The notes under the pieces are model-generated. The model was given only the letters and a program-made list of their open reading frames with translations. It was not told the origin of the DNA and searched no databases. A stretch of 64,000 bases of DNA, taken from contig NZ_CP042913.1 in NCBI RefSeq assembly GCF_008065115.1, forward strand, positions 842,338-906,337. Direction: 5' to 3'. Below, one piece after another: positions 46,201-53,241 of this stretch. The stretch is from Bythopirellula goksoeyrii (lineage in GTDB: Bacteria; Planctomycetota; Planctomycetia; Pirellulales; Lacipirellulaceae). Position 1 is the stretch's first letter. Each line of letters opens with the position of its first letter. Both the position numbers and the translations under genes were made by a program.

Positions 46201-47550
46201 GATTCCGGCATCCTCCACGTTCAGCGTCCCATCGCCGTTATAGCCCACCGACAGGTCGCCCGAATGGTTCCACTGCGAACCAGAGCCGTTTACGGTAGCG
46301 ACACCCGTGGAATTGGAGACCCGGCCGATGCTGCCCTCCACATTGCTGACCACACCACCGGCCAGGATGTTCAACGTGCCGCCGCCCGATTCGCCCACAT
46401 ACAGATCTTGCGAGCTATTCCATTGCGAACCGATGCCGGTCACGGTGGCCAGTCCCGTCGAACCGGCGTTGCGACCAATGTAGCCAAACTGATTGCTCAC
46501 GATTCCGGCAGCTTCCACGGTGAGCGTGCCATTGCCGCTTTTGCCCACAGTCAGATCGCCCGAATTATTCCATTGTGAGCCGAGGCCGTTAACCGTCGAC
46601 AGACCTGTTGATGTTGGGGAATCGCCGATCCTGCCCTCCTCATTGCTGACCACACCACCGGCCAGGATGTTCAGCATACCCTCGCCGTCAAAACCCACGG
46701 AGAGAGTGCTCGTCACATTCCACTGCGAGGCGGTGCCGGTCACGGTCGTCATGCCTGTCCCATTGAGAAGGCCGAGGAAGCCTTGGCCACTGCTGACCAG
46801 GCCGCCGTCCTCCACCAGGAGCGAGCTGGCACCACCCTGGCCAATCGCCAGGTAGATCGCGTTGTTCCATTGCGAACCCGCGCCGGTAACCGTGGCAACA
46901 CCATTCGATCCGTAATGCCCGATGTATCCGATGCTGGCATTGTTGATTATCGCGCCGGACTGCACGTTGAGCGTACCTTCAACATCGAATCCCAACCCGT
47001 CGATCGTCAGCAAGGATCCGGCCGCATGGGAACCGTCGAGCGTCAAGGTCGCCCCACCGAGAATTTGCGCACCTCCTATACTGTGCAAATGAAGACCCGC
47101 AGCGGTAAGCGTTGTGCCCACACCGGAAACTGAGAAATCAGAATAACTCCCCAGACCATTGATCGTGAGTTCGTACTGAGTTGAAGGGTTCGCGGAATCG
47201 TTCTGAAGGAATGTTATGTGGCCCTGATCGATGTCCAGAACCTTGATGGCTGGTGTGCTGGCGGCGGTATTCGCGTTCCACCAGACCTCGTAAGTGGCTG
47301 CCTGATCGAAATGGGCCGTATCGGTCGCGGCGGGCGCGACGGCGCCGAGCCAGTTGCCGGCGTCGTCGAACCAAGGGTCCGGCGTGCCGGTGATGTTGTC
47401 CCATTCGACGGCCTGGGATGACGGCGAGCCGAGAAATACTGCTGCACAAATCAACAGGGTGAAAAGTTGAGTGATTATCGTGGCTCCTGGCAAACAAGAC
47501 CAAAGAAGCACGGAAACAGGACGTGTTTGAATCGAACCAGAGTGCTGCAT
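43279..47550 (-). CDS. Giant exported repeat protein with dockerin-like and PEP-CTERM ends
   Basis: 1423 residues. A long N-terminus with a hydrophobic signal (IITQLFTLLICAAVFLG) leads to WDNITGTPDPWFDDAGNW, common at the front of autotransporter-like planctomycete surface proteins. Residues about 190-1020 contain some 16 imperfect repeats of 45-50 residues, type VTGxGSQWNNSGDLTVGxxG followed by NGTLNIxxGGxVSNxxGxIG, expected to form a beta-solenoid. The C-terminal part has an autotransporter-like strand region, then DFDFDGDVDGRDFLMWQRGG with an LVAWRANYG partner (dockerin-like calcium loops) and VPEPSGIVLALICLVLTTRR, a PEP-CTERM sorting tail. Likely cell-surface or exopolysaccharide-associated. 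The stop abuts the sdhB-derived repeat. Confidence 0.88.
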   Translation of the reverse strand: MQHSGSIQTRPVSVLLWSCLPGATIITQLFTLLICAAVFLGSPSSQAVEWDNITGTPDPWFDDAGNWLGAVAPAATDTAHFDQAATYEVWWNANTAASTPAIKVLDIDQGHITFLQNDSANPSTQYELTINGLGSYSDFSVSGVGTTLTAAGLHLHSIGGAQILGGATLTLDGSHAAGSLLTIDGLGFDVEGTLNVQSGAIINNASIGYIGHYGSNGVATVTGAGSQWNNAIYLAIGQGGASSLLVEDGGLVSSGQGFLGLLNGTGMTTVTGTASQWNVTSTLSVGFDGEGMLNILAGGVVSNEEGRIGDSPTSTGLSTVNGLGSQWNNSGDLTVGKSGNGTLTVEAAGIVSNQFGYIGRNAGSTGLATVTGIGSQWNSSQDLYVGESGGGTLNILAGGVVSNVEGSIGRVSNSTGVATVNGSGSQWNHSGDLSVGYNGDGTLNVEDAGIVSNQFGYIGRGASSTGMVTVTGAGSQWTNGRALFVGESGNGTLNVLSGGMVVNNDVRIGNLANSIGTVTVSGAGSLWDNNGEKFSVGEAGQGTLNIEDGAIVNSNRAYIGSLANSTGAVSVSGSGSRWNMTGSVLSVGYHGTGTLSVEAGGVVSAWDSYVGQEAGSVGAATVSGPFSRWNNTRNLTVGGQGDGMLDITDGGVATGNFGEIGKSGGSTGIVTVSGAGSQYSMFYYTYVGLSGNGTLNILDGGEVTSGNRVSVGSTNVGVVNVDGAGSKLNTSDLFLGTSGTGEMHIANGGVVTSGTSLIGRNGSSTGIATVTGNGSQWNIPSVGELHIGLEGNGTVNIENGGYVRSWLGRIASGFGSKGVVTVTGTGSQWNNPSELYIAEEGQGSLNIENGGVVNGGNTYIGEKGASNGYLTVDGSGSRLDGIRDLYVGAGDGFGTLNVRNGGVATRSDVYVGEDSLASGWVNVTGTGSRLDMKYFVLGEQGTGFLNVEDGGVVNVTGLGKSFIGYFETGVATITGSGSQWNSSQNLTVGGRETSEGQSGTLNILDNGLVTVGGTTRIWSAGTVNLDGGRFEFGQTSLAEYASINAVSGSLAGSVIHTDYSDVSTLSLFQSSNLDITDVSLANSGVLYGDGTLIVGLVNSAGGEVETIAGERMRFTGSNNSNAGQVTLLGGQVHFTSDFTNDAGGLVVGNGSLRADGGTTNDGTMAFSGTANVLGDVTNNAGGVISSSGGTTTFFDDVVNNGTIRTNANSFTVYFGSYSGNGDGGLGTVIMEGDLKPGNSPGLMAFGGDLVFSDAADLEIEIGGLSPGTDFDQLLVSGDADLGGALDVSLINGFALSPGLSFEIVNVDGTLSGMFAGLSQGAFVGNYGSTNLFIDYTAGDGNDVALISALEGDFDFDGDVDGRDFLMWQRGGSPSPLSASDLVAWRANYGDSGLLAAGLSAVPEPSGIVLALICLVLTTRRGYC

Positions 47551-47730
47551 CGTGATTTACTCTACAATTTGTGAATAATGACCGTAGTTGTTTGGGTTTT
47601 AGCACCGCCGCAACCCGACATTCCCTCTGAGTACTAATTTCCGAAACTTCCTCGCCATTAACAGCAAAACCAAAAGATTTCTGAGATTGCCGGTAAATCA
47701 CTCAGAAAAAGCTAGCCAACCAGCAATACC

Positions 47731-48123
47731 CTACGAGTCGGCGCGGGTCCAGGTCCGACGCGTGCTTTCGCCGTAGTCGAAGTGCGGTGGTGGAACCGAT
47801 GATGAGTGCTCCCGCTTGATTGGGACGTCGGTAATAGAAACCAGGAACTTGGTGTCCCCAGCTATTATGAAATCGTCCTGTTCGAGAAGTATTTCGTCGA
47901 TGCGCTGGTCGTTGACGTAGGTGCCATGCCTACTATTCATGTCTCGCACTTGCCAGTTGCCTTGGGATCCGTCGATGAAGAAGTGCTCGCGTGACAGACG
48001 TAGATCGATCACAACAAAATCTGCCTGAGGCCCGCGGCCGATCAAACAAGTTTCGCAGCAGCCAACTGTCAACGAGCGACCCTGGTTGGGGCCGTTCATC
48101 ACGGTGAGTTTTAACACCTTCAT
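47731..48123 (-). CDS. FHA-domain protein
   Basis: 130 residues, one forkhead-associated domain: CLIGRGPQADFVVIDLRLSR near residue 28, then REHF, and NSRHGTYVNDQRI near 65 hold the Arg, Ser and Asn that contact phosphothreonine. The C-terminal 30 residues are polar. It reads phosphothreonine signals and is likely paired with the large Ser/Thr kinase encoded upstream in the same direction. Cytoplasmic, no membrane segment. Confidence 0.9.
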   Translation of the reverse strand: MKVLKLTVMNGPNQGRSLTVGCCETCLIGRGPQADFVVIDLRLSREHFFIDGSQGNWQVRDMNSRHGTYVNDQRIDEILLEQDDFIIAGDTKFLVSITDVPIKREHSSSVPPPHFDYGESTRRTWTRADS

Positions 48124-48257
48124 TTATTACCAAATTGCGTAGAATGTTCGGTCCGGAAACTACTTCCCTACCTAAACATTTCCGATCTCCGCAGATTTTT
48201 AACAGGGAATCTTGGAGAACCTGCGAGAATTCCGAGCAATTCCAGCAAACAGAGGCA

Positions 48258-48983
48258 TTAGTTGTCCACGGCACGCGCAGGCCGCAATCCAACGGTGGGC
48301 TCCGCCTTGTGAGGATAGGTCCCTATCCTTCCTGCAGATCGATTTGCTTTGATTGTAAACTTGAATGAGGAACCACGAACGGAGACAAAGAGGTGACCGT
48401 TCATCGGTCTTTCCCCAGTACAAGGCAACATCGTTTTGGTGTAATTTTCGAACTCATCCCGGCACAGCTCCGCGACATTCCCGACAACGTCGTGAATTCC
48501 AAATGCATTCGCTTGGTAGATTCCAACGGGTGCGTGAGTGACATACCCATCATTAATCTGCATGTCGTAATCACCAAGTGGTAGCGTGGCATGATCGTAG
48601 GCAAACTGATCTGCGACATTTCCCGCATTGCCGAAGTCATCAACTCGATTCCCAAACCAATAGACAGAAGTAGTTCCCGCCCGGGCCGCATATTCCCATT
48701 GAGCTTCGGTAGGCAATCTGAGGTGAAGCCTGCGCTCGAGCACTTCCTTGGTATCATTCCAACTGACCGATTCGACGGGATGCTGTTCTGGAACAGGAAT
48801 AGATTGGTCAGTTGCCTCGTTCGTTTCGTCGATGCCAAGATTACCTTTGAATAACCAAGACTCCTGGATCGAGGAAGGATTGTTCCCTGTACATCTGGCC
48901 CATTGCCCCTGTGTCATTTCGTATTTGGATAAGAAAAATGGTGCGAGAGTGACTTCTGCGATAGGGCTCTCCAGTGCACTAGC
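48258..48983 (-). pseudogene. FGE/sulfatase-modifying-type domain separated from its kinase by an in-frame TAG
   Basis: After the kinase stop TAG (48,984-48,986) the same frame stays open: ASALESPIAEVTLAPFFLSK, then YEMTQGQWARCTGNNPSS, HPVESVSWNDTKEVLERRLH, RLPTEAQWEYAARAGTTSVY, DVVGNVAELCRDEF and SVRGSSFKFTIKANRSAGRI. This is the body of a formylglycine-generating-enzyme-like domain, whose beginning (LIPGGTFLMGA) lies at the end of the kinase protein. An ATG at 48,917 could give a 219-residue piece, which starts in the middle of the domain. Probably the 3' part of a broken kinase-FGE fusion gene; readthrough or a sequencing error remain possible. Confidence 0.8.
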
Positions 48984-51149
48984 CTAGGGATCGACATTGG
49001 CAGGAATTTCAGCCTCGAGATGCTGTGCAATGCTATCTCGCAGAACCTCAAATCGCATCATGTCGCCGGAACCCAAGTCACTTACCAAGTTCTCCAAGTC
49101 CAGCTCAGCGAGGATTCGCCGACCGTTGATCGAGATCACTTGATCGCCTGGCAGCAAAGTCAGCTCAGAGGCAAAGGAATGGGGTTCCACATCGGAGATT
49201 ACAAGATATTCTTCTTCTGTCGGTGCATTTGCTGAAAAATGAATTCCTAGCTCTAGCGGTGCGGCCCCCATGAGAAATGTACCGCCAGGTATCAAGACGA
49301 ACACCAGCCCTGTATCGTCGTTGAGGAATAGCTTCCCCTCTCGACGAATAGGAATCGCACCGGTCTCAAGATGTGCGAACTCCCACAATCCAGAATCGGG
49401 ATCGCGGCCAAGGGGAACCAGGCCGAGTTGAGGCTTAATGGTGAGTCCCTTGTACTGCGGACACTCTTCAGAATCAGCGATCGACTTACAGGCGTGATCC
49501 CACTCGAGCAGATAGTCATCGATCGTTCGCTGTTGAACTGTCCGCGCGAATTGTAGCCGCTTGCGGATGGATGCCAGAACACTGACCTGAGGGTCGTCGC
49601 TCTCGAGTGCATGGATGTCATTTACAAGCCGTGACAAAGTTTTGTGTTGCCAATGCAAGGCGGGGTCGTCAAACTGCCACGAGGATATTTTGCTGCCGGC
49701 ATTTTGCGTGGAATACGATGAGGCTCGTTTGCGAAGGGCAGCCAGGTCTGTTTCATGCCCATGTAAGCGGGAGATAAGCCCCTCGGCGTCCTCGATCCAC
49801 TGCTCGAACGCCTCGACGTTTTCAGGGGTAGCGGGCCACATTTGTTCAGCTTCGTTATTCAAATCTTCCACCCGCTGGCTGTCGGACAGTCGCGAAATCT
49901 CTTCCAACCGCATTGCTGCCAGCGTTGCATTGCGACGAATTAATTCGTTCTGCGCATGGAATTTCGCCGCGGCAAGCGACGACCCAATCGCAACTGCCGT
50001 CAATAAAATTCCAATCGCACTGAATGCCGCCGCCATGCCCTTATTGCGTTTTGACCAGCGGTACAAGAGTTCGACCACAGAGTGTCGCCGCGCCTTGATT
50101 GGTTCTTCATCCAGATATCGTCGCAAGTCATCTGCCATCTCTCGGGCAGTCGGATACCGACTATCAGGATCCTTGTCGATCGACTTCAGCACGATCGTCT
50201 CAAGATCCCGTGGAATGCGTCGATCAAGTGAGGAGGGTGGAGGTGGATCCGTCCTGTTGATTAAGTCGATCAGTTGTAGACGGTCAGGCGAGTCGAAAGC
50301 TGGCCGCTGCACAAGTAGTTCATACAAGGTCAAGCCCAAAGCATAAATATCGGCGCGCTCATCGCACTTCCCTTTAAATCTCTCTGGAGCCATATACCGT
50401 AGCGTGCCGAGAAAGTCACCCGTTCGAGTCATTCCCTCTTCTTCAGTTTTTGCCAAACCGAAATCAGTAACCCACACCACTCCTTGAGCATCAATCAGCA
50501 GATTGGCTGGTTTGATGTCGCGATGGATAATTCCTCGACCGTGTGCATAGTCTAATGCCTCGGCAACTTGCAACGAGGTGGCCGCAGCTAATTGCATAAA
50601 CTCATCAGTACCACCCTTCCCGCGATTATGATTCAATTCATCGAGCACCAAGTCTAAACTTTTCCCATCGATCAACTGCATTGCATAAAAGAAGTAGTTT
50701 TTCGCTTCGCCTACCTCAAAGACCGGCACAATATTCGTGTGATGCATCTGAGCCGCCGCCCGTGCTTCTCTAAGAAACCGTGCCTGCACGACGTCACTGT
50801 CTCGTGCATTGCGAGGAAGAACTTTCAGTGCCACACGGCGTTTCAGCGACTCCTGCTCGGCCTCGTAAACCACCCCCATTCCACCCCGGCCAATTTCCCT
50901 GATAACGCGATAGTCGCCAATCGATTCAGGTGGGGGAAAGTGATCTAAAATCCCGCCGGGAGACGCCTGCGAGGAAGGTTGCATGGTTTCCACGAGTTCC
51001 AATGTCGGAAACAGATCCTTGATTTGGGTCGCCAGATGTGGATGAGAATTACAGTATTCCTCGATTGTCGGCCATTCTCCACGCTGTTTACGCTCGACAA
51101 ACTCATTGACAAGCAGCCATAACGATTCATCCTCGAAATTGTGATCCAC
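48984..51149 (-). CDS. Membrane Ser/Thr protein kinase with truncated C-terminal FGE/PDZ region
   Basis: 721 residues, GTG start at 51,149 after TAGGA. A short helical N-terminus (WLLVNEFVERKQRGEWPTIE, common before planctomycete kinases) precedes the kinase domain: REIGRGGMGVVYEAE, VALKVL, HRDIKPANLL, DFGLAKTEEEG, APERFKGKCDERADIYALG. A membrane helix lies near residue 370 (AAAFSAIGILLTAVAIGSSLAA), followed by a coiled-coil-rich part. At the end come the FGE opening LVFVLIPGGTFLMGAA and an inserted PDZ-like segment (SFASELTLLPGDQVISINGR). The protein then stops at TAG 48,984-48,986 although homology goes on in the same frame. It follows the sigma factor gene by 6 bp, so the two are co-transcribed. 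Confidence 0.9.
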   Translation of the reverse strand: MDHNFEDESLWLLVNEFVERKQRGEWPTIEEYCNSHPHLATQIKDLFPTLELVETMQPSSQASPGGILDHFPPPESIGDYRVIREIGRGGMGVVYEAEQESLKRRVALKVLPRNARDSDVVQARFLREARAAAQMHHTNIVPVFEVGEAKNYFFYAMQLIDGKSLDLVLDELNHNRGKGGTDEFMQLAAATSLQVAEALDYAHGRGIIHRDIKPANLLIDAQGVVWVTDFGLAKTEEEGMTRTGDFLGTLRYMAPERFKGKCDERADIYALGLTLYELLVQRPAFDSPDRLQLIDLINRTDPPPPSSLDRRIPRDLETIVLKSIDKDPDSRYPTAREMADDLRRYLDEEPIKARRHSVVELLYRWSKRNKGMAAAFSAIGILLTAVAIGSSLAAAKFHAQNELIRRNATLAAMRLEEISRLSDSQRVEDLNNEAEQMWPATPENVEAFEQWIEDAEGLISRLHGHETDLAALRKRASSYSTQNAGSKISSWQFDDPALHWQHKTLSRLVNDIHALESDDPQVSVLASIRKRLQFARTVQQRTIDDYLLEWDHACKSIADSEECPQYKGLTIKPQLGLVPLGRDPDSGLWEFAHLETGAIPIRREGKLFLNDDTGLVFVLIPGGTFLMGAAPLELGIHFSANAPTEEEYLVISDVEPHSFASELTLLPGDQVISINGRRILAELDLENLVSDLGSGDMMRFEVLRDSIAQHLEAEIPANVDP

Positions 51150-51155
51150 GAATTC

Positions 51156-51818
51156 CTACTCCTCGTCATGCTCCGAGAAGCTGCCTGGTAGGTCAAATAA
51201 TTCACCATAGGGGCTGAGGGCTTCTTTGAGCCGACGCAAAGCACGAAGATGTCGCATCCCTGCCGCTGCGTCGCTGATGCCAAGCACGTGCGCCACTTCA
51301 CCGTTGCTCAATTGTTCATAGTGGCGCATGGCCAGAATCTCTCGGTCCTCAGTATCCATCGAATTAAGAATCTCTTGAAGTTTGACTTCACGTTCGATCT
51401 GCATTGCCTTTCCCGAAACCGAAATGAATGACCCCGCCAGATTTGAAGCCAGCGCAAAGGAAGTAGCGTTTGGTACCCCTCCCCGATAAAGCGAGATTTC
51501 CAGCGATGCGTTGCGTTTTTTGGCACCGAGATGTTGGCGATGAATCTTGGCAAGTCGTTGCCCGGTGATGCGACGAATCCAGACGAAAAACGGTAAAACC
51601 GGATTACGAGAATAATTGCCAAGCTGATTTGCTAGGTCTACATAGGCTTCTTGCAGGACGTCGGAGGTACTTACCCGTTGCTGGACTCGTTGGTCTATTC
51701 TCAAATCGACCATTCGCCGCAGGCGTTCTTGATAAATTGCAAACAGGTCCGCAAGGGCGACTTTGTCGCCCTCTAGTGCCTGCTGAACAAGACTATCGTG
51801 GCTTTCATCGAGAACCAT
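51156..51818 (-). CDS. ECF-type RNA polymerase sigma factor
   Basis: 220 residues from ATG 51,818; a TTG at 51,848 would add ten. Region 2 is ALADLFAIYQERLRRMVDLR to DVLQEAYVDLANQ and FFVWIRRITGQRLAKIHRQH. Region 4 is LNSMDTEDREILAMRHYEQL followed by SNGEVAHVLGISDAAAGMRHLRALRRLKEAL. No anti-sigma gene is present. Instead a membrane Ser/Thr kinase gene follows by 6 bp, the arrangement known for planctomycete ECF groups associated with kinases. Phosphorylation by that kinase probably controls it. Target promoters are unknown. Confidence 0.92.
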   Translation of the reverse strand: MVLDESHDSLVQQALEGDKVALADLFAIYQERLRRMVDLRIDQRVQQRVSTSDVLQEAYVDLANQLGNYSRNPVLPFFVWIRRITGQRLAKIHRQHLGAKKRNASLEISLYRGGVPNATSFALASNLAGSFISVSGKAMQIEREVKLQEILNSMDTEDREILAMRHYEQLSNGEVAHVLGISDAAAGMRHLRALRRLKEALSPYGELFDLPGSFSEHDEE

Positions 51819-52224
51819 GCAAACATCATAACCGAATCCAAAAGCCAAGTCGAACTTGCTGAAATTTGCTTCAATCGCTGAGAGGAAGAATTTTGCAATG
51901 GGCTCGGAGCTTTACTTCAACTACTGCATTTTCAAGGCCTCAAAGTGTAACCGAATTGACTGCAGTTGGCGATTCGCGATCACTGAACTTGATGCGCAAT
52001 AACGAAGCGAGCTGGTATAATCGTCATGACGGCCAAATCTTCCTCAGCTACTTCACCCGGCCCGAATTGTGACTTTTCGGTATCTGGCTCTATTCAGGAG
52101 AGCCTTGCACACCGTGGCCATGAGACAGTTCTGGTTTAGTCACTTTGAGCGGGACTTATCTTTTCGTTGGTTCCCACCCCCCATCTGCGTGAAGGCAGGC
52201 CCTGAGCTAGGATGACTTGATTGC
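51819..52224. other. Spacer between the ECF gene and sdhB
   Basis: About 400 bp without a convincing gene; a 68-codon plus-strand frame (51,866-52,072) has no recognisable protein features. It should contain the promoter of the sigma-kinase operon and the sdh terminator, but neither could be assigned by eye. Confidence 0.5.
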
Positions 52225-53079
52225 TTAACGATCAAAGAACTTGCGGAACATGTAGCCTGTGAGCTGCCGGCCGGCGCGCGCGATGGAGGTGGTCAGTGGG
52301 ATGTTTTTCGGACAGACGGCTACGCAGTTTTGGGCGTTGCCGCAGACTTGTAAGCCGCCGGGGGCTGAGAGGGCGTCGAGTCGCTCGTCGGCATTCATGT
52401 GGCCGGTGGAGTGGTCGTTGAAGAGCATCGCCTGGCTGATTGCCGCGGCACCGATGAATGCCTGGTCGTACGCTTGGTTTTTCCGCTCGGCAAATTCCGC
52501 GTCGCTTTCATCCGAGCGTTGAAACAATTCCACTTTGGCATACTGGGGGCAAGCCTCCAAACAGCAACCGCAGGTCATGCACTCGGAAAGCGGATAGCGA
52601 ACCTCTTGGTTCTCCTGCGATTCGCGGGGACCGGCACCCCGGTCACCATAACCATCCACAGGGATCCAACCCTTAATCTTCTCCAGAGTCCGAAACATCC
52701 GGCTCCGATCAACGACCAAATCCCGCAGCACGGGGAACTTGCTCATCGGGCGAAGTTCAATTCCCGCTGGATTGTCTTCCAAGAGGCGATCCACCAAAGC
52801 CGAGCACGCTTGCCTGGTGCGACCATTGACGAGCATCGTGCAGGCCCCGCAGACCTCTTCCAAACAGTTGCAATCCCAAGCAACCGGCGTGGTGGTTTTG
52901 CCGTCGGAAGTGGTAGAGAGTGCCGCGATTTTTTGCAGCACGCTGATCACATTGAGGTTTGGCTCGTAGGTGATTAGGTGCCGCTCCCAATAACCGGGCT
53001 CCCCCGGAGCATCCTGGCGAAGGACGCGGACTTCAAATGAGGAAGGCTTTTTGGCGGAGGGTGTGGCGTCGGCAATCAT
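52225..53079 (-). CDS. sdhB: Succinate dehydrogenase/fumarate reductase iron-sulfur subunit
   Basis: 284 residues. The plant-type [2Fe-2S] ligands are in CNCLEEVCGACTMLVNGRTR near residue 68. The [4Fe-4S]/[3Fe-4S] ligands are in CMTCGCCLEACPQY near 170 and CGNAQNCVAVCPKNIPL near 245. It carries electrons from the flavoprotein to the cytochrome b subunit at the membrane. It is last in the order sdhC, sdhA, sdhB (minus strand), as in Bacillus-type and epsilon-type complexes. Its last 128 bp occur again at 43,091. Confidence 0.95.
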   Translation of the reverse strand: MIADATPSAKKPSSFEVRVLRQDAPGEPGYWERHLITYEPNLNVISVLQKIAALSTTSDGKTTTPVAWDCNCLEEVCGACTMLVNGRTRQACSALVDRLLEDNPAGIELRPMSKFPVLRDLVVDRSRMFRTLEKIKGWIPVDGYGDRGAGPRESQENQEVRYPLSECMTCGCCLEACPQYAKVELFQRSDESDAEFAERKNQAYDQAFIGAAAISQAMLFNDHSTGHMNADERLDALSAPGGLQVCGNAQNCVAVCPKNIPLTTSIARAGRQLTGYMFRKFFDR

Positions 53080-53138
53080 GGTTAGTTGATTTGGTTATTG
53101 GGCTTCAAATTGTTAGCTAAGTTTGGTTACCTATTTTA

Positions 53139-53229
53139 TCCACGGATTGACACGGAAGAAACAGAGATTTACTTCAGTCATGCGTCTTATCCCTGTCGTA
53201 ACCGTTTTTAATCCGTGATATTCCGTGGC
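53139..53229. repeat. Imperfect palindrome, CCACGGA type, in the sdhA-sdhB spacer
   Basis: TCCACGGATTGACACGGA near 53,140 faces AATCCGTGATATTCCGTGGC near 53,210; about 14 of 18 bases can pair across a 50-base loop. Resembles the repeat at 59,948-60,030. Confidence 0.55.
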
Positions 53230-53241
53230 AAGAAACTGCTT

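Noticed and set aside
43279-47550. Many plus-strand open frames across the surface-protein gene
   Set aside because: They are repeat-driven shadows of the minus-strand gene, which has a signal peptide, regular repeats and a sorting tail.
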